A stretch of 64,000 bases of DNA from Macrolepiota albuminosa (Eukaryota; Basidiomycota; Agaricomycetes; Agaricales; Agaricaceae), in the NCBI GenBank assembly GCA_027475525.1, contig JAMWFC010000046.1, forward strand, positions 1,302,001 through 1,366,000, written 5' to 3'. The position numbers and the translations under genes are program-made. How positions within the stretch are numbered: the stretch's first letter is position 1; each line of letters starts with the position of its first letter. The notes under the pieces are model-generated. The model had not been told where the DNA came from. It was given only the letters and a program-made list of their open reading frames with translations, and did no database searches. Of the stretch, positions 21,701 to 30,859 are shown one piece after another.

Positions 21701-22669
21701 TTGAAGGAAATCGTGCGGTTGCATGGGTTGCCGAGCTCCATCGTTAGCGATCGGGATTCAAAGTTCACGTCGAAGTGGTGGCGAGAGCTTCACGCGATGA
21801 TGGGCGCGAAGCTGCTGATGTCAACTTCGTTCCATCCGCAGACGGATGGACAGACGGAGCGAGCAAACCGTAATGTGGCACAGATACTGCGCACGGTAGT
21901 GCACCCCGACCAGCGGGACTGGGTAGACCGAGTACCCCTGACAGAGTTTGCGATAAACGCTAGTGTGTCGGAGACGACAGGGTATGCGCCGTTCGAGTTG
22001 AATGGGGGGTTCATGCCCTCCATGCTTCAGGAGTTGCGCGCCGATACAGCGGTGCATAAGGGAGTTAAAGACTTTGCGCGGACTGCCCTGGAGAATTTAG
22101 CAAACGCGCATGATGCGATCATTGAAGCACGCGTGTTTCAATCGAAATACGCGAATAAGAGGCGAGCGGAGGAGCCATCGCTGGCCGTAGGGGCGCTGGT
22201 ATATCTATCAACGCAGAATTTGAACCTACCCAAGGGCAGGGCGAGCAAGCTATGCCCGAAGTATATTGGTCCGTATAAAATCATACAGGCTGAGCCGAAG
22301 ACGTCGAACTATGTACTGGAGTTGCCTACGGCGCTGCAGGCACGACGCATTGTACCGAAGTTCCATGTATCACTGCTTCGACCCTTCAGGCCGAATGATG
22401 ATGCATTGTTTCCAGGACGGGTGGTCCCAGAAGCTTATGACTTCGGGGCGAAGGATGAGCAGGAGTGGTTTGTCGAAGACCTAGTAGGCCATCGGTGGAA
22501 CGAGGCTGGGGGTCTGGAGTATGAGGTACGGTGGAGCCTGGGTGATACGACATGGGAGCCGCATCGGGAGTGTGCCAAGTTGGCCGCCTTGGATCGGTAC
22601 TTGGAGTTGCATGGCGTGAAGCGCCCTGCACAGTTGCCGAGGAAGGACAGGGCTCGGGGAGCCATGTGA
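18716..22669 (+). CDS. Gypsy Pol: RT, RNase H, integrase, chromodomain
   Basis: The frame is open for 1317 codons after the gag TGA. RT has LRTALDARQRND, KIDLTDAYEQVRI and the catalytic YLDDIFIYSD (first Asp at 20030). RNase H has ICDASKTGVGA, HELETLAILEAL and ITDHKALEFF. Integrase begins with the H-H-C-C zinc domain (HGVVGHFGS, CTTCELCQRAKG), then MDFVGPFPES, VSDRDSKFTS and TDGQTERANRN, supplying the D, D and E. The C-terminus (about 22470-22640) ends in a chromodomain, YEVRWSLGDTTWEPHREC, expected to steer integration to chromatin. All catalytic residues are present. No natural ATG sits at the frame start, so expression depends on readthrough, frameshift or reinitiation. Confidence 0.93.
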   Translation, partial: LRSVARPATVEDEPEEVNPIGGLPEECGAILMSTEEWAKHQSVQREELTAGAVGGQDGHCTRPTRPQERVVRRECQPTSSKVKVEELVCGDPPMEPLNGDWEDDAAYSEQSHRSLWDRPVPPPAFDWAFDPRMPREWNELVASMCAWEGRPWIRQTEVYRQARDDEISFPEEIQVDGASISSRRVRKERPTRLQVPDDSEERLRALREKYTTTQVVGSGGKWLTKPPRAKDKGKIRATGLSREDIPELRRQWQDEFADMVNGTKEELPPWREVNHEINLVDDTKQYKYHLPRCPMALQQQLRDKTNRYLKARWWEARPASQAAPLLCIPKKDGTLRTALDARQRNDNTIKDVTPLPDQEVIREDVARAKIRSKIDLTDAYEQVRIRESDVGKTVFSSITGTYVSNIMQIGDCNAPATFQRLMTSIFRDVIGRFMHVYLDDIFIYSDSIEEHEKHLRVVFERLRSNLLYLKWKKCELYADRVDCLGHVIDDEGIHPDQDKLDRIRDWRTPRNYNDVQRFVGLVNYVSTFLPDVTTYTGPLMAITQNGAPFVWRPLHQRCLDMIKRICDRTPIIRPIDPRRNEPIWLICDASKTGVGAMYGQGQSWQTCRPAGFMSKKFTNAQQNYAVHELETLAILEALLKWEDKLMGYDIHIITDHKALEFFKTQANLSPRQRRWIDYMSRYKFDITYVKGELNKVADCLSRYFESDRLDEAHEAHHYVNADIRIDPEGDDIPYQRYRGIKDHVVEIRAMQVRERRRSKRLRERQEARDSEAERLKVADAGTEIGPSGHTANAGDGDMRLADALRAPAETKSAPRDYHRSEFRKAVILGYAEDRLCTEVLTRPEDHPSFSVRQELIYTVSASGQQVLCLPRQRALITEVINQAHGVVGHFGSQKTLEYVRHWYWWSKMHADVFAFCTTCELCQRAKGANRKPAGKLHSLPVPTKPWDSIGMDFVGPFPESKGFNYLWVVICRMTSMVHLIPVCTTMKASELSWIYLKEIVRLHGLPSSIVSDRDSKFTSKWWRELHAMMGAKLLMSTSFHPQTDGQTERANRNVAQILRTVVHPDQRDWVDRVPLTEFAINASVSETTGYAPFELNGGFMPSMLQELRADTAVHKGVKDFARTALENLANAHDAIIEARVFQSKYANKRRAEEPSLAVGALVYLSTQNLNLPKGRASKLCPKYIGPYKIIQAEPKTSNYVLELPTALQARRIVPKFHVSLLRPFRPNDDALFPGRVVPEAYDFGAKDEQEWFVEDLVGHRWNEAGGLEYEVRWSLGDTTWEPHRECAKLAALDRYLELHGVKRPAQLPRKDRARGAM

Positions 22670-22778
22670 ATGTGGCGGATCGTCGGCCGAAAGAGGAAGT
22701 GATGATGTAAGCGAAGGCGGTGTACGGCTGACTTGGAATTTTCGTCTTGCCCCTGGATTTTTTGTACACCTCACCGCT

Positions 22779-25658
22779 ATGTCGTCGTCGCAACAAGACC
22801 AACGTTACTCGAGAGATAACCAGAGCTCGCGGAGCTCTGGTGGTGGGGGAGAAGTGAGAGAACAGCAGCAAATGCCGCAGCAGCAAGGGGGTATGGGGAG
22901 TTTTTTTGCGTACCCTCAGGCGCAGCAGGGGTACGGGCAGGGGCAGATGCCCATGTTCTTTATGCCGATGCCGGTACCAATGGGTCAGCAGGCGGCGGGG
23001 GCAGGATCGAACTGGGGCATGATGATGCCCCAGGGAGCGATGATGCCGCCGCTGCAGCCTTGGCAGCAAATGGGAGGAATGGCACAAGGCCAGGCGCAGA
23101 GTGGAGGAAGTCATCAGCCTATGGAGGTTGATGGGGAAGCGAGAGCGAGTAGACCGGGAAGAGAGAGTTCGCCCCCGAGAGAAGGACGACGTAAGGTGCA
23201 ATACGAGAGAGAGGTACCTCGGGGATCTCCCCGAGAGAGGTCGCAGGAGGATCGGAGGTCGAGCAGACGAGGCCCACAGGAAGGGTCGCGTCGAGAGACA
23301 AGGCAGCGGTCTCCCGAGCGGGAGACAACCCAGGATAAAGGAAAAGGGAAGGAGCGGGCGACAGAAAGAGATCAGTGGCGGGATGAGCCACACGCAGAGG
23401 CGTTGTGGAGGCGATTATTACAGGCGGGTCACCGCGTGCCGCCTGAGACCGAGTTCCTCCGAGATACAGTGGCCCAAGTAGTGGTCACTGGGTTGTTAGA
23501 CGAGATAGCGCTGTTGCAAGAGCGGCAGCATAATACTATTGCAACCTTCAACAAGGCGCTGAAACGTCGGGCGGCCACGCCCGAATCTGCCCTGGAGTCA
23601 GAACCGAAGAGAACCCGGGCAGATCGACCACGGGCGGAGGACAGCGCTCGACCTCGTGAAGGTCGAGTAACGGGGGTGCTGCCGTTGGAGCAGCGGATAG
23701 AGAGAGAAAGTGGTCCGTCAACGTCGTCGGAGTTGTCTAGACAAGGGTCGGTGAGGAGTGCGATATCTTCGACGCAAGCGCCGAAGAGGAAAGCAGCAAA
23801 GCAGGTGGATGAATTTTTGGTGCAAACGGTGACGTTTGCAGCAGATGTGCCACAAGGAGCGCCGGGAGGAGTGCTGAGGTTTCAGCCCCCGGTAGAGTAT
23901 GAACCGCCAGCGGAAAGCTACCCCGAGAAGTGGCTGGACGCCGATCCTCGAACGGAGAACGAGGCAGAAAATGTGGTGCCCTCAGGTGCACCAATGGTTG
24001 TTGCAGGAGTATCAACGGTAGCCTATCCCCACGGGGATAGTGAAGACGAGGATGCGAACTATATCAGTTCGAATGAGGCCACTCCGGACGAGGAGGAGTC
24101 GAAGCATGAGCGGGGAGTGCGGGTCGCTCGCAATATGAAGAAGAACAAACGGAGGAAGAATGAACAGGCTGAGTTCGAGCGGAATAAGCAGAGACGAGCC
24201 GAGGAAGCTACGGGGATTATTCCCCCGAGCCTCGGTGTTCGAATATTTGCGGACCACACTGTGGAACGCCTCAACTCGTTCTTCAATGGAGGGTTGGATC
24301 GACACTTTTATTATTCGTCCGCGAATAATACCGTATATGTGGGGTCGGAGGCTCGACAGGCCTACCTCCACGAGTCCAGCCATGTGAGTGGGTATGGTGG
24401 ATCAAAGGGAACCCTCAGTAAGGTCGTGCCTAGAGGGTTCCCCATGAATCCCCTCCAGTTACGCAAGCTGGTGGAACTAATTCGTAACCGGTACGCGCCA
24501 GCCGACGACAGGATCGCCGGCTATCAATTGTTTCGAGAGTTCCGCCGAGTGAGCGATGCTTGCGACGTAAGCGCCCGTGACAAGACCATGCAGCTGGTCT
24601 TGACCCATAGTGATTACAGCCAGGTGGACCCCCCATTTGAGGCGCGATCGGCGGTGATGAGGATGATGCCCCTACCTGTCCCGGACGGGATAGTGCGCAC
24701 GAAGGAGTGGGGGAGCCACCGAAACACGACGCTCGCAGGCGTCAGCTTCGAGCAGATTGAGAAGACGCTGGACCTGGAGAAATGGGCCCAGAATGCACTG
24801 TACTTCGGGCGGCCAGGCATGCCAAATGCCATTCCTGGGATCGCATTTGATACCGCATATCGAATGCACTGGAGGACCATCTTTGGCCATGCCCTGATTA
24901 GGTCCTTGTCCCCCCAGGGCAAGGCTCGATCGACGTTTGCCCGGCAAATGGCATTAGTGTTGGCCAAGCCGGGATTGTACCGCGAGGCGGTACAAGACTT
25001 TAATGCGGCCCATCCCAACGAACCGTTCGTTCCAGCTCCATGGAATATCGTGTCCATTATGACGCCCGTCTTCCCGGACGAGGCCGCGAGCACCATTACT
25101 GAAGACGACGTGCTCCGAGTGATGCTTCACAACCGCATCCCCGTGGAGTGGGCTGACCATGCGTATACGTATGGAGTGGTGTTCCTCGAACACCAATTTT
25201 TCCATCCTACTCCGGCCATGCCACGCTACGTTCATGTTGATAATGAGCGTCATGTTCGGATGCATCGTTATGGGGTACCGGCGGCTATACCGGATTGGGA
25301 TGGGTGGAGAACACCAACCACCGAGGACGTGTACCGTCTTCGGGTACTGTTGGCAAAGGAGGAGGAAGAGCAGCGCCGGTTTTACGCTAACCACGGGTTG
25401 CATTACTACATTGGGTCAGACCCCAATGTGCATCATCTGTGGAAGAGGCAGGAGCAACATGGGCCCTTGCCCACGAGTTGTCCGACCGCAAGCGCTGGCC
25501 CAGCACAGGAGCCCGACGCGTCGAGTCGTCCACTTGCCTTGGCGTTGCCATCAAGGCCGCCATCGGTCGATGAGCGTATGCAGTCTCCTCAGTTGGAGGA
25601 CTACCCGTCAAGCCCACGGGATCCAATTGCATCGCCTATCGCACCTACCATGGACTGA
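22779..25658 (+). CDS. Third ORF of the Gypsy element, unknown 959-residue protein
   Basis: The ATG at 22779 lies 110 bases after the pol stop, in a different frame. Residues 1-110 are rich in Gln, Met, Gly and Pro (GQMPMFFMPMPVPMGQQAA). Residues about 120-210 are RS/RE-rich (RRSSRRGPQEGSRRETRQR). A charged region leads to a basic stretch (MKKNKRRKNEQAEFERNKQR), which could be a nuclear signal. From about residue 480 the composition becomes that of a folded domain, with FNGGLDRHFYYSSANNTVYV, IRNRYAPADDRIAGYQLF and EWADHAYTYGVVFLEHQFFH. No hydrophobic segment suits a membrane anchor or envelope protein. I do not recognise any family. It keeps a full frame in a young element, so it is probably used. 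Confidence 0.8.
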   Translation: MSSSQQDQRYSRDNQSSRSSGGGGEVREQQQMPQQQGGMGSFFAYPQAQQGYGQGQMPMFFMPMPVPMGQQAAGAGSNWGMMMPQGAMMPPLQPWQQMGGMAQGQAQSGGSHQPMEVDGEARASRPGRESSPPREGRRKVQYEREVPRGSPRERSQEDRRSSRRGPQEGSRRETRQRSPERETTQDKGKGKERATERDQWRDEPHAEALWRRLLQAGHRVPPETEFLRDTVAQVVVTGLLDEIALLQERQHNTIATFNKALKRRAATPESALESEPKRTRADRPRAEDSARPREGRVTGVLPLEQRIERESGPSTSSELSRQGSVRSAISSTQAPKRKAAKQVDEFLVQTVTFAADVPQGAPGGVLRFQPPVEYEPPAESYPEKWLDADPRTENEAENVVPSGAPMVVAGVSTVAYPHGDSEDEDANYISSNEATPDEEESKHERGVRVARNMKKNKRRKNEQAEFERNKQRRAEEATGIIPPSLGVRIFADHTVERLNSFFNGGLDRHFYYSSANNTVYVGSEARQAYLHESSHVSGYGGSKGTLSKVVPRGFPMNPLQLRKLVELIRNRYAPADDRIAGYQLFREFRRVSDACDVSARDKTMQLVLTHSDYSQVDPPFEARSAVMRMMPLPVPDGIVRTKEWGSHRNTTLAGVSFEQIEKTLDLEKWAQNALYFGRPGMPNAIPGIAFDTAYRMHWRTIFGHALIRSLSPQGKARSTFARQMALVLAKPGLYREAVQDFNAAHPNEPFVPAPWNIVSIMTPVFPDEAASTITEDDVLRVMLHNRIPVEWADHAYTYGVVFLEHQFFHPTPAMPRYVHVDNERHVRMHRYGVPAAIPDWDGWRTPTTEDVYRLRVLLAKEEEEQRRFYANHGLHYYIGSDPNVHHLWKRQEQHGPLPTSCPTASAGPAQEPDASSRPLALALPSRPPSVDERMQSPQLEDYPSSPRDPIASPIAPTMD

Positions 25659-25685
25659 TAGCGCGGGTCAACGAGTCGAATGTTG

Positions 25686-25715
25686 CAGACCGTACAACGG
25701 TCTGAAAGGGGGGCG
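25686..25715 (+). promoter_or_regulatory. Hairpin and polypurine tract before the Gypsy 3' LTR
   Basis: CAGACCGT (25686-25693) and ACGGTCTG (25697-25704) form a perfect 8-bp stem with loop ACA. It is followed by the purine run GAAAGGGGGGCG directly before the LTR at 25716. The purine run is the expected primer for plus-strand synthesis; the hairpin role is unknown. Confidence 0.65.
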
Positions 25716-25980
25716 TGTAACAGGGGGACCTCTTCGAGGTCCCTATTCATTATTCCACCATATCCGCACCCTTAGGGGTGTGGGAAGCATATCGTATTAG
25801 AGGACATAATTACAGTAGTAATTATTTCTCTAATTAATTTACTTTAATTAATGTACTTTAAATTATAGTGTATTTACTCGTATTTGGGTAGATACTTTTT
25901 TACTTACACTACGTACAGAGAAATCTACCGATTTGGCAGATTCTGTGTCTTGTGTGAGTAAGCCAGTAATTTCTCTTACA
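25716..25980 (+). repeat. Gypsy 3' LTR
   Basis: 265-bp copy of the 5' LTR, ending TTCTCTTACA and followed by the target duplication ATTGG at 25981-25985. Confidence 0.95.
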
Positions 25981-25985
25981 ATTGG

Positions 25986-26763
25986 ACAGGTTGTGGTTCC
26001 ACACCCCTATTCCGTTCTTTTTCCCCACTTCAAACATTTGTCATAGGTCTTTCAGGAGGGTTGATGCTCCCCTTGTCCTGGCCTTCTAGGTTTGTAGGAC
26101 CTGGTTTTGGGCCTCTGTTGCATCCTCTATTTTGTCTGTTGATCTTGCCTTATGTCTCGCCAGTTCATCTGCTATATAGGCTCAGGCTGGCCTGTCCTGC
26201 CCCAGTTTTATGTAATCTCTTAACCAGGATAAGTGTATGGCTTCATTCCTGCTTTTTATGTTGAGGAGGCTTCTCCCTCCTCTTTCTATCGGGTCATACA
26301 GAGTTTCTATTCTAACCATGGAAGTTTTATTATCCCACATGTATTGTTGTATCAGTTTGTCCAGTCTCTTTTCTATTTCCTTTGGCATTCCCTGTACTTT
26401 AGTGAGATAGAAGGTCATTCCTCCCACAAACATGTTCACAATATGTCGGCAACTTTTCATTGATGGGTTTGAGTGACCCCATTGTCTTAACACCTTTTCT
26501 ACTTTCTCCAGTACTGGGCTCCATGGTTACTTTGTTCTATGCCGTTTCCAACTCAGCATCCCAAGATCTGTGCCATTTCTCCTTCCCTTGCTATATTGAT
26601 GCCGTCTTTAATCTCATTTCCTACATCTTTGGGGTGGACTCATCTCTTTTCTCTCATTCTCTTTCTATAGGTCATTGGACCAATGGGTATGATTTCTGTC
26701 TTCTCAATGTTGAACTTTGCCTCTGATGCCTTACACCATCTGTCTAGGATTTCTTCTAGCGAT
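25986..26763 (-). pseudogene. LINE ORF2, region after the RT catalytic box
   Basis: Minus-strand reading from 26763 gives SLEEILDRWCKASEAKFN and IEKTEIIPIGPMTYRKR, the segment that follows the catalytic box in Tad-like RT. It then decays into a frame with many stops. A 103-residue open piece (26493-26182) has RLDKLIQQYMWDNKTSMVRI and GGRSLLNIKSRNEAIHLSWL, typical of the post-RT region of fungal LINEs. It joins the piece left of the Gypsy at the ATTGG target. Confidence 0.78.
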
Positions 26764-27800
26764 ACGACGCTGTACCAGCAGTCAGGGACAAAACATGCAC
26801 CAGAAGTCAAAATAAACATTTAATTATAGGCTGAAAACTGTAAGCCTCCTGGTAGCAGTCTCAACAAATATCTATCTCCGAAAATATCCCAACAAATACA
26901 CAGAAAAGTACAGAACAACAGGCAGGGACCAGCTCAAACTATCAGCTCAACAATAGTCTAACCACTGTCATGGAGAGGAAAAGCATGGAAGCTGGTAATG
27001 GACGGAACAGGATGAAATTGGGAAATTATTATATTCATTCAATATTATAATTCTCAATTTCATCATCAAATCAGTCAATGTTCGGCAATGGATGGAATAG
27101 GATGAAATTGGGAAATTATTATATTCATTCAATATTATAATTCTCAATTTCATCGTCAAATCAGTCAATGTTCGATTTGACAACAAGGAGGGGAAAAGGA
27201 AAGAAGTAGGGGATGCAGGGAGGCGCTAAAAGAGGAAAGAAGGATCTATGAATTAGATCAGGCTAAATGGAGCTCAAGCAAATGGAGAAGCGGCAATCAG
27301 AAACATCCGGAAGAATGGTGGAACAGGTGGCACTGAAACAGGCCTCCAAAAAGGGAAATTGGACTATCAAATATGTTCTGGAAGTGGGAGAGTTTCCGAC
27401 AAAGAGTCATATGTAGATAGTGGTCTGTGCACTAGAAAAACAGTATAAATAGCCCAAGTTTAGTAGAGAATAGACAGGCAATTGATAGGCAAAGGCTCGG
27501 TGATTCCCAGGGAGTGAATTGCTTAGGCCGGAGTTTGTTAAGAAACCTTGACTTGTGGGAATATTATTATTCTCATTCAATATTATAATTCCTCAAAACC
27601 TCGGCGTTTTGCAAGATTATTAAACGGACTTGTGGGAATATTATTATTCTCATTCAATATTATAATTCCTCAAAACCTCGGCGTTTTGCAAGATTATTAA
27701 ACACATTCAAGATAATAATTATCCCTTTCGTCATCAAAGTCAGTGGGAATTCAAGGTCATATTCTACACTAGCAAGCCCCAGAACTATCAAGTAATACTT
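26764..27800. other. Unrecognised 1-kb insertion in the LINE RT
   Basis: The LINE reading stops near 27800 (KEDG) and resumes at 26763 (SLEEIL), so about 1 kb was inserted. It is AT-rich and non-coding, with an imperfect 90-bp tandem duplication (about 27000-27178). A second tandem duplication with period 77 lies at 27549-27702. It could be another solo LTR, but I could not find clear TG/CA ends or a target duplication. Confidence 0.55.
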
Positions 27801-28799
27801 CTATCCATCCTCCTTCAACAAGAAGACTGTAGTATTGTCTGTGAAGAGTAGTGTTACCAGCTTTTCCTGCATTCCTGGGATCCGGAAGCCTTTTATGTCT
27901 GAGTTCCTCAGGGCTGTCACTAGAGGTTCTATTGCGATATTGAACAGTAGGCAGAATAGCGGATCCCCCTGTTGTACCCCCCTTGTTACTTTGTATGGTT
28001 TGCTAGCTACTCCGTTCACCATAACTATAGTCTCTGCTGAGCCATATAGAGCTTTTATTGTGTTTATAAAGTTCTTTGGCATGTCGTATTTTTCCAGTAC
28101 TTTCCACAGGTAGTCATGCCTTATCTTATCATAGGCCTTCTCTTGGTCAAGGGCCACTATCACTCCTTCCTCTTGGACTTCTTCAGCATAGTCTATCATC
28201 AACTTTACTGTTTTAACCTGGTTGAATATGCTTCTTCCCTTCATAAAGCCAGCTTGGTTTTCATGTATTATCTCAGGCGCTGCTTTGGCCAGCTTATTTT
28301 GAAGTGCTCTTGTTAGTATTTTATAGTCTGTGTTGAGGACTGTTATTGGCCTGTAGTTCTCAATCTCTGCTCTGTCTTTTTTTTTGTATATTGGGCACAT
28401 CCACCCTCTAGTGAAGTCTGTCTCATTTTCTATCTCATTTACTTCAATGTCTTCAAAGACTAACTTCAATGTTTTTGTCAGTTTAAAACTGGGTTCCTTT
28501 TTCTTCTTTCTTTCAGCGCTCCTTTTCTGCAGAACTTTATATAACTTGACTAGGATACTGTCTAGGCCTGGGGCTTTTCCATTTGGTTGGGAGGTTAGGG
28601 CTTTATTGATCTCGTCTTTGGTGAGTCTCTTTGCCAGTCCTAATTTCTGGCTTTGTGAGATTTTTGCCTCCATTCTGGTCAGGGCAGCCTCTATGTCATT
28701 TGCCCTGTCTCTATTATTCTCTGTGTTTGTTTCTTGGATTTGTTCATGGTATTTCCTGGCCAGTTCGGCCATTTCCTGTGTTTTTGTTGTGTATGTCAC
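27801..28799 (-). pseudogene. LINE reverse transcriptase domain, catalytic aspartate lost
   Basis: A 332-codon frame reads LTKDEINKALTSQPNGKAPG, ENYRPITVLNTDYKILTRAL, ENQAGFMKGRSIFNQV, VIVALDQEKAYDKIRHDYLW and TRGVQQGDPLFCLLFNIAIE, the ordered motifs of LINE RT. The catalytic box, usually FADD, reads LLFTDNTTVFL. The second Asp has become Asn (27834-27836) and Ala has become Thr (27840-27842). Each is a C-to-T change at a CpG on the plus strand. The enzyme would be inactive. Confidence 0.85.
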
Positions 28800-28892
28800 A
28801 CTTTCCTCCCTGCAGTTGCTGTCTTGGTTTCGGGCTCAGAATCCCCTGATGATATCTCTTGGTTTTTGTTCCTTATTCTGGGATGACCATTG

Positions 28893-30800
28893 TCAGCACA
28901 CTGTCTCTGTATACATGTGGATGTTTGCTCTGGTTCCCTCCTTCCCTCTATCATGTTTTTGTATTAATTTGAGCTTCAGCTCTTTCCCCAGAATTCCAGC
29001 AGTCATTGTCCTCTCTTCTTCTTCCAGGGTCTCATCGCTTAGGGTGAGCTTTATAGCCAGGTCTAGTTCTCTTATTTTCTTATCTAAAGGGGCTATTACA
29101 GTTTTTGATCTTATTTTTGTGAGGTCAACTATGTCGTCCTTCAGTTTCCTCCACGTGGTTTGTATTCCCGTATATTTTGGTTCATTGTGGGGGGACCTGT
29201 CTGCCGTTTCTTTCTGATGTTCTATCATTCTTTGTGCCTTTTCTGCCACCACTTCAATCTCTTATATGAGTTTTCTGTCATTTAGGAGGTGTAGTGGCCA
29301 TGGCCATTGGCTATTTGTACCGTGATCATCTTGTGGTCTGTGGATATCGCTGTTTCTGCTATGTTCCACGAGCTAGCATTGTTGATTAAATCTTGCGTAG
29401 CATATATCTGGTCTATCCTGGATTCTGATCCAGTGGACTTTTGTATTAGCATGTAGGCTTTGTCTTTTGAGTGTGCTTGTCACCATCTATCAATTAGGTG
29501 GAAGTCGGACATCATGTCGGCCAGCATGGTTGTGGCCATCATGCTGTCTCTGTGGCTGTAAGGGCGACCTCTAGAGGCTGTGGCTCAGTCACACAGCTGG
29601 CAGAGGGAGATCCAAAGTGTATTAGAATATATACTGACAATATCAAGGTAGCTACTCACCTGGCAGAGGGAGATCCAAAGAGAACAAGTCTGGAGATTCC
29701 CTATGCCAGGTTGGACGCTTCTGGGGCCTCTGAAGCATGGGAAACAACTGTACAGTACAACAAAACCTTAAAAACTCGAAAATTGACTAACCAAACAAGT
29801 GTGCAAACAAGGGAGGAAAACTCCGGACTTTAGAAGTCAGAAAGGCAAACTCCAGCTTATCTAAGCAGCCTGGAGCAGTGCTGAAGGGCCCACACTTGTC
29901 TGAGTGATAGCTAAAGAACCAGAGCACCTCAAAGGTTGAGAATAGTACTAACAGATAGTGTTGAAAAAGTAGTAACAGCAAAATGAGAGAATGATAGAAG
30001 AAATAAGGAAGTGAATGAAAAGAGAGTGAAGAAATAAAGAGTGAAAGAAGAAAGGAATGAGGAGTCCCCTGACAGTGGCTAGGTAGCCTATCTATGGCAT
30101 CCTCCACTATATTGAGGTCTCCTAGTACTAGATCAGGATACGGTAGTTGCAATTCTTCATCGCTCTATTTTAATCTCAAGTTCTCTCAGAATTCACTATT
30201 TTCTCTTTGGTTGTTTGGTGCATAGACATTCAGGATAGTCATCACTTTCTTCGCATGCCACGGTATACTCAGCAGCATTGCCCTGCCTGGTACCACAGTT
30301 TCAGTCTTGATGTTATGCCAGTTCATCAGACTTTTGTTCACTGCAAAGGCTACTCCCATTGCGTTCTGGTGGTCTGGATTTAAGGAGCAATATACTGCTA
30401 TATTTTTGAGTGTTTTGTTTATTTCTTGTGTTTGTTCTGTATTTAGATGTGTCTCTTGCAGTGTGAGTATGCTCAGTCTATTTGTGTTCATCAGTCTGGT
30501 GATGCTATTCCACTTGTAGTTGCTGTTGTATACTGTTGTCGCCTCTCTCCCTTGAATGTTCAATGAGCCAATCTTTATATTTGCTCTCGTATTCTTATTT
30601 ATTCTACTCTCTGTTTCTACCGGTGTTGTCTTTCTACGCATCCTCCTCCCCTCTTCATTTCTCCTTGTGTCTTCTTCCTCCTGTTGCAGGGTGTTTGGTT
30701 CAGTTTTGTCTGCTGTTATATCTCTTTCTGTCTCAAATTCCGAGTTCCCCTCTAATATTGGGAGCCTTGTTTGGGCCATTTCTCTCTCTCTATCATCCAC
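28893..30800 (-). pseudogene. LINE ORF2 5' part: AP endonuclease and linker, split by a solo LTR
   Basis: From 30800 the protein reads NIKIGSLNIQGRE, LTLQETHL and VVPGRAMLLSIPW, the EEP-type endonuclease that nicks the target. After a break, PYPDLVLGDLNIVEDAIDRL (to 30080) gives the GDxN box. A solo LTR (29557-30074) interrupts it, then ESRIDQIYATQDLINN and AISTDHKMI finish the domain near 29300. 29252-28893 is the linker to RT. Stops and the LTR make it non-functional. Confidence 0.82.
29557..30074 (+). mobile_element. Solo LTR, family S, copy 1
   Basis: 518 bp, starting TGTAAGGGCGACC and ending TCCCCTGACA. It is flanked by the 5-bp duplication GTGGC (29552-29556 and 30075-30079). It matches 36150-36658 and, inverted, 37241-37912. 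Inserted in the LINE endonuclease. No internal region of this family is in the window. Confidence 0.92.
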
Positions 30801-30859
30801 TCCCCTGCCATCCAGGGTTGTCAGGCTTGTTTCAGCATCAAAAGAGGGTCCTTCAGAGG

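Larger units (their letters stand above)
15037..25980 (+). mobile_element. Intact chromodomain Gypsy (chromovirus-like) element with an extra third ORF
   Basis: Two 265-bp LTRs (15037-15301 and 25716-25980), TGTAACAG to CTTACA, look identical by eye. They are flanked by the 5-bp duplication ATTGG (15032-15036, 25981-25985). Inside are gag-protease, pol with RT-RNase H-integrase-chromodomain, and a 959-residue third ORF. No frame damage is seen apart from the single gag-pol TGA. Identical LTRs and intact frames imply a very recent insertion. It lies head-on in the minus-strand LINE. Confidence 0.95.

Noticed and set aside
22386..23393. 335-residue minus-strand ORF over the pol/ORF3 junction
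   Set aside because: It is antisense to Gypsy ORFs and Arg/Leu/Pro/Ser-rich with no domain.
28384..29217. 277-residue plus-strand ORF with membrane-like composition
   Set aside because: It is the complement of the LINE RT and linker coding strand.
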